The notes beneath the pieces are model-generated. The model worked only from the letters and a program-made list of their open reading frames with translations. It did not search any database and was not told where the DNA came from. A DNA stretch of 43,528 nucleotides from Paenarthrobacter sp. (lineage in GTDB: Bacteria; Actinomycetota; Actinomycetes; Actinomycetales; Micrococcaceae), in assembly GCA_031179305.1 (NCBI GenBank), contig JAPSHX010000023.1:11272-54799 (forward strand). Reading direction: 5' to 3'. Numbering within the stretch: position 1 is the first letter of the stretch; each line of letters begins with the position of its first letter. The translations under genes were made by a program, and so were the position numbers. Positions 1 to 8,709 of this stretch are shown piece after piece.

Positions 1-186
1 CGCAACTTCTGCGCGCGAGTGGTGCTGCTTCAGTTTCAAGCTATACACCGTTCCCAGTAATTCACGCATCGGAAAGTGCAAAAGTTCCCTCTGGGCGTAC
101 ACAGGATACTCGCGTTGTGCGTGCTGGGACAGGGTTTTGTGCCGCGTTGCGGGGATAGGTGCCTGCTCCACTGGTTAGGCGGTGCG
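1..186. other. Gene-free left edge
   Basis: I see no supportable gene here. Short open frames exist on both strands but they run through the adjacent repeats, lack ribosome binding sites and have no recognisable domain. Together with the repeats that follow, this makes a 519-base stretch without a gene before the first CDS. Confidence 0.5.
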
Positions 187-295
187 CCCATTCGCGCCAA
201 TCGCCCCCTTAACCACTGGTGCGAACGGCGGAAAAGGGCGCGGGCAAAACCACCACCTGATGCGAACGTCGGAAACGGGTGCGGCCCTTTCTCGG
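187..295. repeat. Intergenic direct repeat, copy 1
   Basis: First copy of a composite repeat recurring exactly 161 bases downstream. Positions 187-243 are identical to 348-404 over 57 bases, and 261-295 matches 422-456 nearly perfectly. Each copy holds two versions of a ~24-base motif of the form TGCGAACGGCGGAAAAGGG or TGCGAACGTCGGAAACGGG. The repeat lies outside any credible gene. Related, more diverged motifs occur at 2414-2538. Confidence 0.85.
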
Positions 296-347
296 AAACC
301 GACCGACGCCGATGCCCCCATTCCCAAGCCAAACACCCACCCGCGCA

Positions 348-456
348 CCCATTCGCGCCAATCGCCCCCTTAACCACTGGTGCGAACGGCGGAAAAGGGC
401 GCGGACGTGGCCACTACCGGGCGCGAACGGCGGAAACGGGTGCGGCCCTTTCTCGG
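348..456. repeat. Intergenic direct repeat, copy 2
   Basis: Second copy of the 161-base-period repeat, ending 64 bases before the start codon of the AbiEi-like/DUF559 gene. It carries the same two ~24-base motifs (380-404 and 422-444). An array of near-identical motifs in front of a gene could be a regulator-binding array, a recombination product, or a piece of a dispersed non-coding repeat family; the sequence alone does not decide. Confidence 0.85.
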
Positions 457-519
457 CCGTTTTCCACATAGCTGAGGCTGGAGCTTTCGGCTTCGCCCGG
501 GACCGGGGAGCGTAGACCC

Positions 520-1497
520 ATGGCCTTTCAAGAACTCATACTCGCCTCTGACGCGACACGGATTGGACAGGATGCGCGCCAACTCGCGAAGCAGGCCAAA
601 CGCGGCGAATTGGTCCGAGTCCGACGGGGCACCTACGCCCGTTCTGCTTATTGGGCGGAATTGAACGAGCGCCAACGGCACGGACTTCAAGCAGCTGCCC
701 TGGTCAATACCACCAGGACCCCTCCCATCTTTAATTTCCAGACGGCGGCGCTCCTCTGGGGGCTCGGCGTCGTGGGCGTGCCGAAGCATCTGTGCACTGT
801 GACTGCGGACCCAAGCGGTGGTCGATCAAAACATGGGATCCGCAGAAGTTTCGGCGCCTGTGACAGCGGGATAGCCCAGCTCGGCGGATTCCGGGTCACG
901 GATAAGGTTCGCACGACAATAGAGCTGGCCGCTTCCCTGAACTTTGCTGAGGCCTTAGCCATTGTGGACTCCAGTCGGCGGAACCAGAGATGGGGCGACC
1001 CTCTTGAAGTCGACAATTGGAACAAGGACAAGCCATGGGGTCCTCCGTCGGGCGTGGACGAGCTGACTGGAGCTGTCTCCGCCCTCACCAATCAGTCAAG
1101 AAAACGACGCGCCGGCATGATTCTCGAATTGTCCACAGACAAGTCCGAGTCGGTGGGGGAATCCATGAGTCGCGCGCAAATGATTCTGCTCAACTTCCCC
1201 GTCCCCAGCCTTCAAGGTTCGTTTACCTTGAAAACCGGACGTACCGCCCGAACAGATTTTTGGTGGCCCGAACTCGATCTGGTGGGGGAATTTGATGGCT
1301 ATGGGAAGTATCTGAGAAAAGAACTGCGGGGAGACCAGACGATCCAACAGGCAGTCATGGCCGAGAAAGCCCGGGAGAACGGACTGCGGGCACTGGGCCT
1401 CACCGTTGTTCGCTGGGACTGGTCCGACATGATGAATCCAAGGGCGTTCACACGAATCTTGAACGATGGAGGCCTGCGGTCCCTGCGTGGGGCCTGA
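520..1497 (+). CDS. AbiEi-like winged-helix plus DUF559/Vsr-like nuclease-fold protein
   Basis: 325 aa. The N-terminus (about 15-90) resembles the AbiEi antitoxin-type winged helix: a basic stretch with GELVRVRRGTY near 29-39, then FQTAALLWGLGVVGVP near 73-88. The C-terminus (about 210-310) looks like the DUF559/Vsr-type PD-(D/E)xK fold: Asp246 in RTDFWW, GEFDG at 256-260, Lys263, and the closing LRALGLTVVRWDW. No AbiEii-type toxin gene is adjacent, so this is an orphan. A paralogue sharing both halves lies at 30902-31930. The start has GGGGAG nine bases upstream. Codons look more A/T-ending than in neighbouring housekeeping genes, hinting at acquisition. Domain assignments come from motifs; the function (defence, regulation or DNA processing) is unknown. 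Confidence 0.75.
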   Translation: MAFQELILASDATRIGQDARQLAKQAKRGELVRVRRGTYARSAYWAELNERQRHGLQAAALVNTTRTPPIFNFQTAALLWGLGVVGVPKHLCTVTADPSGGRSKHGIRRSFGACDSGIAQLGGFRVTDKVRTTIELAASLNFAEALAIVDSSRRNQRWGDPLEVDNWNKDKPWGPPSGVDELTGAVSALTNQSRKRRAGMILELSTDKSESVGESMSRAQMILLNFPVPSLQGSFTLKTGRTARTDFWWPELDLVGEFDGYGKYLRKELRGDQTIQQAVMAEKARENGLRALGLTVVRWDWSDMMNPRAFTRILNDGGLRSLRGA

Positions 1498-1518
1498 CGG
1501 GCTTGGGCCGGTCAGGCC
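1491..1518. terminator. Shared hairpin of two convergent genes
   Basis: Perfect 8-bp inverted repeat GGCCTGAC (1491-1498) / GTCAGGCC (1511-1518) with a nested GGC/GCC stem in the 12-base loop. The TGA of the plus-strand gene (1495-1497) sits in the left arm and the stop of the minus-strand gene (1512-1514) in the right arm. There is no U-tract, so termination activity is inferred from position and symmetry. Confidence 0.5.
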
Positions 1519-2351
1519 GCGGCGACTGGGAGGACCAGAAGGTAACCCGTGGGCAGGTCAGTGCTCCAGCGACGCGGCTCCCGGACCACGAACTGTGTGG
1601 CCAGTTGTTCCGGGGAGAGCAGGCTGTTGGGCTCTGGGGACGGACCCCATTGTCCGCTGCCATAAGGGTAGAGCGGATCCAGGACGTGTACCCCGGTGAC
1701 TTGAAACTCCGGGAACTGCGCGGGATCACCTATCGACTCAAAACCACTCATGACCCAGGCATGACGACCACTCCACATGACCAACCCCACTGGTCGGCCA
1801 GTCTCAGCGATGGCGCGGGCCGCCGTCTGCAGCGTGTCCTCATAGGTGGCGATGCTGACCACGGTATATGGCCCCATTCCAACTTCGGTCAGCACCTGCG
1901 CCCAGCCCCGCGGGTTGGCGCCGTTGAAGGAGTTGGATGACCGCGCGCGGGCCATCTCCCACAGTTCGCTCTGCTGCGCGGAGGATGCCCACGAACCGCC
2001 CCCGGTATCGTCGATGAGGTTGTGCGCCATCTGAATGCTTGCAGCAACACACCAGTCAAAGGTGTACTGCGGAACGAAGTCCCCCTCTTGGTAGAGGTTA
2101 ATGGCGAAAGCCTGGGGCGCGGCAGGTGGTGCGGGCGGAGGCTGTGGCGGTGCCGGCGGTTCGGCAACCGCCGACTTCGTGGCAGTCGTCGTCGGGACCG
2201 TGACGACGTCACTCGGGGTTGGAGCGACGGAAGAGCTCGCAATTGGTGGGCCGGCATCGGTCTCGGTGACATCGACCGCAGGAGTGCAGGCCGTGAGGAG
2301 CGTCGCCATGACGGCGAGCCACGTCAAGAGACGGGCAGGTGCACCGGTCAT
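1512..2351 (-). CDS. Lipoprotein with C39-like cysteine peptidase domain
   Basis: 279 aa predicted secreted lipoprotein. The N-terminal hydrophobic segment ends in a lipobox LLTAC with Cys22 as the acylation site. A Pro/Ala/Thr-rich linker (about 34-80) leads to a globular domain. There DWCVAASIQM places Cys101 at the head of a helix, GRHAWV gives His197 and VLDPLYPY gives Asp225, the Cys-His-Asp order of papain-like C39 peptidases. The protein is probably tethered outside the membrane and could cleave peptides or be an inactive binding domain; the substrate is unknown. No transporter or bacteriocin gene is adjacent, so a classical bacteriocin-processing role is unlikely. It converges with the AbiEi-like gene and shares its terminal hairpin. 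Confidence 0.7.
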   Translation of the reverse strand: MTGAPARLLTWLAVMATLLTACTPAVDVTETDAGPPIASSSVAPTPSDVVTVPTTTATKSAVAEPPAPPQPPPAPPAAPQAFAINLYQEGDFVPQYTFDWCVAASIQMAHNLIDDTGGGSWASSAQQSELWEMARARSSNSFNGANPRGWAQVLTEVGMGPYTVVSIATYEDTLQTAARAIAETGRPVGLVMWSGRHAWVMSGFESIGDPAQFPEFQVTGVHVLDPLYPYGSGQWGPSPEPNSLLSPEQLATQFVVREPRRWSTDLPTGYLLVLPVAAA

Positions 2352-2413
2352 GGTCCAGTTTAGCGCGAGGGCTTAGCGCACGGGCAGGTTCAGGCGTTCA
2401 AGTTCCCGCTACC

Positions 2414-2538
2414 GCACCCACTCCCCCCAAACGCGCCCCTATAACCACCAACGCCGCACCCACTCCCGCCAGGCGCACCAGAGGTTACAGGTGCAAACGG
2501 CGGAAAAGGGTGCAGCGGCGCAAACGGGTAGAGCGGGG
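2414..2538. repeat. Diverged copies of the left-edge repeat
   Basis: This spacer between the lipoprotein start and the hpt stop carries degenerate relatives of the 187-456 repeats. 2414-2449 resembles the left half (GCACCCAC...TAACCACC). 2456-2515 resembles the full unit and includes TGCAAACGGCGGAAAAGGG at 2492-2510. A truncated third motif follows at about 2516-2538. The similarity was judged by eye. Confidence 0.6.
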
Positions 2539-2539
2539 C

Positions 2540-3091
2540 TTACTCGTAAACGTGCGGGGCCAGAGTGCCCACGAAGTCCAGGTTGCGGTACTTCTCGGCG
2601 TAGTCGAGACCGTAACCGACCACGAATTCGTTGGGGATGTCGTACCCGACGTACTTGACGTCGATTTCCACCTTGGCAGCCGTCGGCTTGCGGAAAGCCG
2701 TGCAGATTTCCACGCTGGCCGTGCCCCGGGATTCGAGGTTGGACTTGAGCCAGGACAAGGTCAGGCCGGAGTCAATGATGTCCTCTACGATCAGGACGTC
2801 CTTGCCCATGAGGTCGGTATCGAGGTCCTTGAGGATTCGAACAACACCGGAGGACTGGGTGCCCGAGCCGTAGGAAGAGACAGCCATCCAGTCCATGCTG
2901 ACGTGGCTGTGCAGTGCACGAGCGAGGTCGGCCATCACCATGACCGCGCCCTTGAGGACACCGACGATGAGGATGTCGCGGCCTTCGTAATCCTTGTCGA
3001 TCTGCGCCGCGAGTTCCGCGATACGCGTTTGGATCTGCTCTTTGGTGTAAAGAACGTGCTTGAGATCTGCCTGGACGTCGTTTGAATCCAC
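2540..3091 (-). CDS. hpt: Hypoxanthine (guanine) phosphoribosyltransferase
   Basis: 183 aa cytosolic purine-salvage enzyme that transfers ribose-5-phosphate from PRPP to hypoxanthine or guanine. The PRPP-binding signature [13 protein letters not shown] lies near residues 100-112, and the early loop VGVLKGA and the SSYGSGT segment fit the family. Length is typical. I chose GTG at 3091 because AGGAG lies six bases upstream; the in-frame TTG one codon earlier (3094) is too close to that site. It is followed by a spacer full of repeats and preceded by tilS on the same strand, an order common in bacteria, so hpt and tilS are probably co-transcribed. Confidence 0.96.
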   Translation of the reverse strand: MDSNDVQADLKHVLYTKEQIQTRIAELAAQIDKDYEGRDILIVGVLKGAVMVMADLARALHSHVSMDWMAVSSYGSGTQSSGVVRILKDLDTDLMGKDVLIVEDIIDSGLTLSWLKSNLESRGTASVEICTAFRKPTAAKVEIDVKYVGYDIPNEFVVGYGLDYAEKYRNLDFVGTLAPHVYE

Positions 3092-3122
3092 CAATGGCTC
3101 CTGTTTTGATGCTCGGGTGCGG

Positions 3123-4289
3123 CTACTGTTGGGACGGTTTCTGATGCCGGAATACTAGCTTCCCACAGCGCGCGGCTTCGCGGGGACCGCCCTTACCCGG
3201 ATCACCAGTCGCATCTGAAGTTGAAGCACCTGATGACACAGACCGTTCCTGCTCCAAATCGCTGAGGGACAAACGGTACACACTCACGTGGCCGGGAAGC
3301 TCAACAGGCCCTGCTGAACCTTGCCGGCGAAGCAGCGCTTCCGCAGCTTGGAGGCGCCCGTAGCCGGGTTGTTGACCCCCGACGTCGGCCGCAGCCTTCG
3401 CAATGACACGGAACCTGAGCGCTGCGGGCAGTTCACGAACGGCGTCCTCGGGAAGCCAGGCGTCGCCGCCCTCCCGCTGGACCAGTGAGAGATAAGTCTC
3501 CTTGGCCAGATCTTCGAGGAAATCGGCATCTTGCTGCAGGATCGCGGCGGTCCGGGCAAGCGACTCGGCCACGCCCGGACCCAGCTTCTCTTCCAGCACG
3601 GGCATCACTTCAACACGCGTCCGGGATCTCGCAAACGCGGGGTCGGAGTTGCTCGGATCATGCCAGGGAGACAACTCCTCGACCCGGCAGATTTCCAGCG
3701 TCTCCTCCCGGCGAAGGCCAAGGAACGGCCGGAGCAGGCGTCCGCGAGCGAGCCTCATGCCAGCAAGGGAGCGCGTTCCGGAGCCACGAGCCAAACCCAG
3801 GAGTACTTGTTCGGCTTGGTCGTCCAGGGTGTGGCCGAGCAGGATCGCATCGCAGCCAAGGTGGTCGGCGGCGGACTCCAAGGCAGCATGACGGGCGTCC
3901 CTGGCAGCAGCCTCGGGACCAAACCCCGTGGCAGCCACTTCCACAGCGCGCACTTCCACCGGAGATAGTCCCAGCTCACGCAACACGGCAGCAGTCCGGG
4001 AAGCGACTTCCCCGGAACCAGCCTGCAGTTGATGGTCCACCACCACGGCCGCGACAGACACTGGGTGTCCATCCACGTGACCCCGCCTGGCAAAGTACGC
4101 GGCGATGGCTGCCAAAGCCAAGGAATCCGGGCCTCCGCTGCAGGCTACAAGGACATGTGACGGGTAGCCCGCAGAAGCCAAGGCGTTCTGCAACTGTTTG
4201 CGGGCCTTACCGACGACCGGTGCCAGACGTCCCGGACGCCGTCGACCCTTACCTGAAGAACCGACGGCGGAACCGGCAGGTACGCTCAA
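3123..4289 (-). CDS. tilS: tRNA(Ile)-lysidine synthetase
   Basis: 388 aa. Uses ATP to attach lysine to C34 of the CAU-anticodon tRNA-Ile, so that it reads AUA. The N-type PP-loop SGGPDS at 51-56 in [11 protein letters not shown] is the ATP-pyrophosphatase signature. [15 protein letters not shown] and [15 protein letters not shown] are further family blocks. The length suits the shorter actinobacterial TilS. The ATG overlaps the upstream metalloprotease stop by four bases (ATGA), indicating translational coupling. The protein starts with a basic Ser/Gly/Arg-rich extension of about 25 residues, so a later start cannot be excluded. Confidence 0.95.
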   Translation of the reverse strand: MSVPAGSAVGSSGKGRRRPGRLAPVVGKARKQLQNALASAGYPSHVLVACSGGPDSLALAAIAAYFARRGHVDGHPVSVAAVVVDHQLQAGSGEVASRTAAVLRELGLSPVEVRAVEVAATGFGPEAAARDARHAALESAADHLGCDAILLGHTLDDQAEQVLLGLARGSGTRSLAGMRLARGRLLRPFLGLRREETLEICRVEELSPWHDPSNSDPAFARSRTRVEVMPVLEEKLGPGVAESLARTAAILQQDADFLEDLAKETYLSLVQREGGDAWLPEDAVRELPAALRFRVIAKAAADVGGQQPGYGRLQAAEALLRRQGSAGPVELPGHVSVYRLSLSDLEQERSVSSGASTSDATGDPGKGGPREAARCGKLVFRHQKPSQQ

Positions 4290-5416
4290 AGCCCCATCCG
4301 CTCAAGCCAAAGCCTGGAGTTGTGAATCTCTTCCTCGGTGGGCAGGTAGTCGGCGGATTCCCACACCCGGTTGAAGCCCTCCATGCCAGCCACGGCAACA
4401 ACTTCGCGGACAAACTTGGCGCCATCGGTGTACTGGCGCATCTTGGCGTCCAGGCCTAGGAGGTTGCGGATGAACTTCTCCACCACGCCGCGGTCCTTGC
4501 CACGGTCGTTGAAGCGCTGGCGAATGGTCTTCACGGAGGGAACAATGCTCGAATCCACGGCATCCATCACCACGTTGGCGTGCCCCTCGAGGAGGCTCAT
4601 GACGGCCGTGATGTGGGACAGGGACGCCTTTTCCTCCGGGTTCTGGAGAAGGTCCAGGATGGCGCCACGGCCGGGCGTTTTCTCGGAGGGGTTACGGTCG
4701 CGCAGGGACTTGGCTACAGCGCTGGCGCGTTCAACCAGAGTATCCATATTGCCCAGGAGATTGCCGCTGAGCTTCTCGATTTCATCCAGCATGTGGTGAC
4801 GGAGCCACGGCGCGGCGGCGAACTGGACCCGGTGGGTTTGTTCGTGAAGGCAAACCCAGAGACGGAAGTCGTCCGGATGAACGTTGAGTTCGCGCTCCAC
4901 GGAGATGATGTTCGGCGCCACCAGCAGGAGTCGGCCGCCCGGGGGAACGTTGGAATCCGGGGCCAGCGCAGCAAAAGGATCGTACTGGCCGAGGACTTTA
5001 CTTGAAAGGAACGCGAGCACAGCGCCAAGTTGGGTGCCAGTGATGGCGCCGCTGGTAGCGGCCGCCGCCGGGGTCATCGCGACTCCACTGCGGCTCTCAA
5101 GCATCTTCTTCAGAGCAGGTTGGAGCATCACCGAGAAGCTCTGGGTATTGGCCTTGGACCACGAGGCTCGATCCACCACCAGAACGTGCGAATCCCTCAG
5201 ATCCCTGGCGGCGTCCAAGCCGGTGATGTCATGCACGTGCGGGACGGAGATATCCGCGTTGAAGCGCAGATTGTCCACGGCTTTGCCAATCTCCCCGGCG
5301 CTAAGCTCCGGACCAGGAGGGGCAAGCCGGGCAGCCGTAGAGGCGGCCAGGTCCCAATTGATCAGGGACGGGGCCCCTGCTGACGATTCTCGGGCAGATG
5401 ACACCATACGTTCCAT
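4286..5416 (-). CDS. Zinc-dependent metalloprotease, F420-associated family (DUF2342)
   Basis: 376 aa. HEQTHRVQF at 191-199 supplies the HExxH zinc-binding motif typical of the actinobacterial family often labelled coenzyme F420 biosynthesis-associated or DUF2342. The SLINWDLAASTAARLAPPGP block at 17-36 resembles the usual N-terminal signature, and the length fits. The family name rests on genome-context associations; no F420 gene is visible here and the substrate is not known. It is translationally coupled to tilS. The start used is the first ATG; I see no convincing Shine-Dalgarno, so the ATG at 5407 is an alternative. Confidence 0.85.
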   Translation of the reverse strand: MERMVSSARESSAGAPSLINWDLAASTAARLAPPGPELSAGEIGKAVDNLRFNADISVPHVHDITGLDAARDLRDSHVLVVDRASWSKANTQSFSVMLQPALKKMLESRSGVAMTPAAAATSGAITGTQLGAVLAFLSSKVLGQYDPFAALAPDSNVPPGGRLLLVAPNIISVERELNVHPDDFRLWVCLHEQTHRVQFAAAPWLRHHMLDEIEKLSGNLLGNMDTLVERASAVAKSLRDRNPSEKTPGRGAILDLLQNPEEKASLSHITAVMSLLEGHANVVMDAVDSSIVPSVKTIRQRFNDRGKDRGVVEKFIRNLLGLDAKMRQYTDGAKFVREVVAVAGMEGFNRVWESADYLPTEEEIHNSRLWLERMGL

Positions 5417-5466
5417 CAGACCACACGAGGCTGACAGTGTGCCTTAAGTTCGCTCCACGCGGAGGA

Positions 5467-6915
5467 CTAGCCCCGGCACCCGCACGAAGCCAACACTGAC
5501 GCCGAACGGTCCATGGCCACCTTGTTGCCCGACGCTCCCGGGTCCAGGCCGTTGCCGATAAAGGAGAACACCAGCAGCCGGCCATCGGCGTCCACCACGT
5601 AGCCGCTCAATGCGATCACCGTATTCAATGTCCCGGTCTTAGCGCGCACCAGTCCTGCGCCCTCGGACGTACCTGCCTCGCCGTACCTGTCATCCAAGGT
5701 CCCGGTGAGTCCTGCCACGGGGAAACCGTCGAGCGCGGTCCGCAAAGCAAGCTCCGGACCGCTGGTAATGGCACGGACAACCTCGGCAAATTGCCGGGGC
5801 GTGACCTGGTTCTCCAAGGCAAGGCCCGAGACGTCTGCCAGCTGCATCGAATCCGTGGCGATCCCCAGCTCCCCCAGCCTTTGCCGCACGGCCGAAGTAG
5901 CGCCGTCGTACGTTCCCTCGTGACCGGACGCCAAGGCGGTCATCCGGCCCAGCGCTTCTGCGAGGAAGTTGTCCGAGGATTCGAGCATGAGGTCCACTTG
6001 CTCGCTCACGGTTGCGGACTCAGCAGCTGCCAACTCTTTGCCGGGAAGACCCTTACCGCGTTCGACGCCGGGATTCACCGTTACGCCGGCCGCGGCCAAC
6101 TGCTCGGCGAACGCCTGGGCGGTGGTGATGGCGGAATCCTGGGGGCGGGGACCAGTCAGAACGTCCTGGGCGTAACGGCCGGAGTTCAACGCCAAGGAGA
6201 ACAACGGCGCGGTTTCCCCGGCGGCGACATCGTCCAAACTCCACGCGGGGTTTAGGGTGGCGCCACTGAATAGTGAGTCGTCAACTTGCACGGTGATAGG
6301 CCCCCGCACCCCAGCCGACGCTAAAGCGGCGGCAGTGTCCGCGGCGAGGGACGCCAGTCCGGCCCGGCCAAGAACAGCAGTGGGCTCGGAAGCAGGCGCG
6401 CCCAGCAGAACGTCCCCTCCCCCGGTCAGCACCACTGTGGAGGGATTGTCAGAAGCGAGCACGCGAGTGGTGAACCTTGAGTCGGGCCCGAGCGCTTTCA
6501 AGGCTGCGACAGCGGTCAACAGTTTCATGTTCGAGGCCGGAATCCTGTTGGCGTTGGCCTCGCGGTCAAAAAGAACCTGGCCCGTGGATGCGTCCATCAC
6601 TACGCCGCTGATGCTGCCCGCACCGTCCGGCTTGAGAGTGACGTCCAGGAGCCTCGCCACCTCGCTCGCAACCGGGACAGGCGCTGCGGCATCCAACGGA
6701 AGAACGCTACTGGCACCCGAAAGACGGTCCGGCACCTGCTGCCAGGAGGGAACGGGGGGTGGGGCCTTGGGGAAAATGAGCAGGTTCGGAAACATCCCCA
6801 CAACCACCACGGCGCCGAGACACAGCAAAACGGTGGTCAGCAGCACCGGCCATGTAAAGCGCCCCCACGCCGCAGGCACCCGCTTGCGGGCACCCCCGTT
6901 TTTAACGCCCATCAT
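5467..6915 (-). CDS. dacB: D-alanyl-D-alanine carboxypeptidase/endopeptidase (PBP4 type, S13)
   Basis: 482 aa low-molecular-weight penicillin-binding protein that trims D-Ala-D-Ala stem peptides or cross-links in peptidoglycan. A basic N-terminus and one transmembrane helix (about 22-45) act as an uncleaved anchor, with a Pro-rich linker following. The active-site motifs are in the expected order and spacing for S13: SNMK at 128-131 (nucleophile Ser128), SDN at 314-316 and KTG at 426-428. ATG codons at 6915 and 6912 are both possible. It diverges from ppa, as often seen in Arthrobacter-type genomes, and is separated from the metalloprotease by a 50-base gap. Confidence 0.94.
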   Translation of the reverse strand: MMGVKNGGARKRVPAAWGRFTWPVLLTTVLLCLGAVVVVGMFPNLLIFPKAPPPVPSWQQVPDRLSGASSVLPLDAAAPVPVASEVARLLDVTLKPDGAGSISGVVMDASTGQVLFDREANANRIPASNMKLLTAVAALKALGPDSRFTTRVLASDNPSTVVLTGGGDVLLGAPASEPTAVLGRAGLASLAADTAAALASAGVRGPITVQVDDSLFSGATLNPAWSLDDVAAGETAPLFSLALNSGRYAQDVLTGPRPQDSAITTAQAFAEQLAAAGVTVNPGVERGKGLPGKELAAAESATVSEQVDLMLESSDNFLAEALGRMTALASGHEGTYDGATSAVRQRLGELGIATDSMQLADVSGLALENQVTPRQFAEVVRAITSGPELALRTALDGFPVAGLTGTLDDRYGEAGTSEGAGLVRAKTGTLNTVIALSGYVVDADGRLLVFSFIGNGLDPGASGNKVAMDRSASVLASCGCRG

Positions 6916-6957
6916 GGAAGTTGCTTGGTCCTGTCAGTCCTGAAATGTCCCCGCCGG

Positions 6958-6986
6958 TTCAAGAAACCCGGGTCTCTCGCTATATC
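6958..6986 (+). promoter_or_regulatory. Possible ppa promoter
   Basis: TATATC at 6981-6986 resembles a -10 hexamer, with a weak TTCAAG 17 bases upstream. It lies in the dacB/ppa divergent region, 74 bases before the ppa start. This is inferred from spacing only. Confidence 0.3.
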
Positions 6987-7059
6987 CTCAATAGTAGTCG
7001 GCGGCGCCGGCTGCGCTTTTGCCTGCCGCGCCCCACCCACACCCGTCAAGGAGCATTCC

Positions 7060-7548
7060 ATGAAGCACGACGTGACCATCGAGATCCCCAAGGGATCGCG
7101 CGTCAAGTACGAAGTTGACCACGAAACCGGCCGTGTCCGCCTGGACCGCGTCCTGTTCACCTCCATGCAGTACCCCACGCACTACGGCTTCTTCGAGAAC
7201 ACCTTGGGCGAAGACGGCGACCCGCTGGACGCACTGGTGCTCCTGCAGGACTTCGATCTGCACCCCGGTGTCATCGTTGAATCCCGTCCTATCGGCGTCT
7301 TCAACATGACCGACGACGGCGGCGGAGACGCCAAGGTCCTCTGCGTCCCCGTCGACGCACGTTTCGACCACATCCAGGAAGTCAGCGACGTCAGCGAATT
7401 CCTGGTCAAGGAAATCGAGCACTTCTTCACTCGCTACAAGGACCTGGAGCCCGGCAAGTGGGTCAAGGCTGAAGGCTGGGGCGACCGCGCCGCTGCCGAA
7501 GCCGAGCTGGAAGCTTCCATCAAGCGCTTCTCGGCCGAAGGCCACTGA
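7060..7548 (+). CDS. ppa: Inorganic pyrophosphatase (family I)
   Basis: 162 aa soluble enzyme hydrolysing pyrophosphate to phosphate, pulling biosynthetic reactions forward. The family I signature [11 protein letters not shown] at 51-61 carries the metal-binding aspartates, and YGFFENT and the KWVKAEGW segment match bacterial PPases. The start at 7060 is fixed by AAGGAG at 7048-7053 and by [13 protein letters not shown], the normal N-terminus. An in-frame upstream extension to 6925 has no family similarity and is rejected. A strong terminator follows. Confidence 0.97.
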   Translation: MKHDVTIEIPKGSRVKYEVDHETGRVRLDRVLFTSMQYPTHYGFFENTLGEDGDPLDALVLLQDFDLHPGVIVESRPIGVFNMTDDGGGDAKVLCVPVDARFDHIQEVSDVSEFLVKEIEHFFTRYKDLEPGKWVKAEGWGDRAAAEAELEASIKRFSAEGH

Positions 7549-7575
7549 TTTTCCTGGCGTTAAAAGCCTGATGCT

Positions 7576-7630
7576 CGACGGCGGCTGGTGCGGTTCCCCC
7601 GGGACCCCACCTGCCGCCGTCGTTCTTTAA
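7576..7630 (+). terminator. Rho-independent terminator of ppa
   Basis: A 9-bp outer stem CGACGGCGG (7576-7584) / CCGCCGTCG (7614-7622) encloses nested GGTG/CACC and GGTTCCC/GGGACC pairings, making an almost continuous hairpin. TTCTTTAA (7623-7630) follows as a short U-rich tail. This is the most conventional intrinsic terminator in the window and isolates ppa from the next cassette. Confidence 0.85.
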
Positions 7631-7728
7631 CGGTTTATACACATGGGCATGTCTCCCCATCGCGGCAGCTTGCGGGTCCGCCTAGGCTGGGACCAGACTT
7701 TTCGATGCATGTTCACAGGGGGTTCCAT

Positions 7729-8709
7729 ATGGCTGGGTTCTACGGCGCGGACATCGCGCAGCTTCGCAGTCTGGCGGGTGTGATGGGCAAGGCCGCCGAC
7801 GCCATCAGCCTGCAAAGCACGCAGTTGTCCAACGCGATCAACTCCACCACGGCGTGGCAGGGCCGGGACGCCACGGTATTCAAGGGCGACTGGAACAGCC
7901 AGCACCGGCAGAGCCTCGTAAAGGCCGCCAACATGCTGCGCGAAAATGCGAGCCAACTGAAGAAGCACGCCAATCAGCAAGAGTTCGCCAGCCACAATGA
8001 TGGATCAGGCACCTCAGTGGGTGTCCTCAAGGACGTCTACGACACCGCCATGGGCGTCAAGGGTGTGGCTGCTCCGCTGTGGACGGCGTACAAGTACCTC
8101 AAGCTCGGCAACGCAGAATGGGTGAAGACCCGAGAGGTCCTGACCAACTGGCGGGCCGGTGGCACAGTGGTCCGCGACGCCATGACCGCGCTGCGTAACG
8201 GTGAGAAAGTCACTGATGTCCTCACCGACCTCAAGGCAAACATCCCCTACAGCCAGGCCTTCCAGGAGGCCAGCAAGTTCTCCAAGGGCCTCCGCATTGC
8301 CGGAGCCCTGGCGGCGCCGCTCAACATCGTGGGCGGCATCAGCGACATGATCAACCCCGAGCACGACGGCTGGCGCGGCACTGGTGACCGCGTCGCCGGC
8401 GGCTTGTCCGTGGTGGGCGGCGTCGGCAGCATCATGCTCATGACAGCCGGCGGCGCAGCCCTCCTGGGACCGATCGGCGCTCCAATCGTGATCGGCGCCG
8501 GCATCGTTGCGGGCGCGTGGGCATTGGGTAACCTCGTAGCTGATAACTGGGACTCCATCAGCAACTTCGCCCGCAACCCCGGCAGTTACATCGCTGACGG
8601 GGCCAAGGAGGTGGCAGGCTTCGCCAAGGACGTAGGCAGTAAGGTGGCAGACGGGGTCAGTGACGCCGCCAAGTCAGTCGGAAACTTTGTCGGAGGGATA
8701 TTCGGATGA
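7729..8709 (+). CDS. WXG100-type N-terminus protein with glycine-rich hydrophobic C-terminus
   Basis: 326 aa. The first ~90 residues look like a WXG100/ESAT-6 helical hairpin: a predicted helix, the turn W-Q-G at 43-45 (TAWQGRDATVF), then a second helix to about 85. Such domains mark type VII (Esx) secretion substrates. Residues 222-270 form a long Gly/Ala-rich hydrophobic stretch that could insert in a membrane, followed by an amphipathic Lys/Gly tail. No nuclease or known toxin signature is visible. AGGGGG around 7717-7722 supports the ATG at 7729; the longer frame from 7588 starts inside the ppa terminator and is rejected. It overlaps the next gene by ATGA. Secretion or toxin activity is inference. 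Confidence 0.7.
   Translation: MAGFYGADIAQLRSLAGVMGKAADAISLQSTQLSNAINSTTAWQGRDATVFKGDWNSQHRQSLVKAANMLRENASQLKKHANQQEFASHNDGSGTSVGVLKDVYDTAMGVKGVAAPLWTAYKYLKLGNAEWVKTREVLTNWRAGGTVVRDAMTALRNGEKVTDVLTDLKANIPYSQAFQEASKFSKGLRIAGALAAPLNIVGGISDMINPEHDGWRGTGDRVAGGLSVVGGVGSIMLMTAGGAALLGPIGAPIVIGAGIVAGAWALGNLVADNWDSISNFARNPGSYIADGAKEVAGFAKDVGSKVADGVSDAAKSVGNFVGGIFG

Noticed and set aside
3485..4459. 324-codon plus-strand frame opposite tilS
   Set aside because: Antisense to a conserved PP-loop enzyme, with no protein family resemblance.
6925..7059. Long N-terminal extension of ppa
   Set aside because: The extension is unlike any pyrophosphatase and AAGGAG immediately precedes the ATG at 7060.
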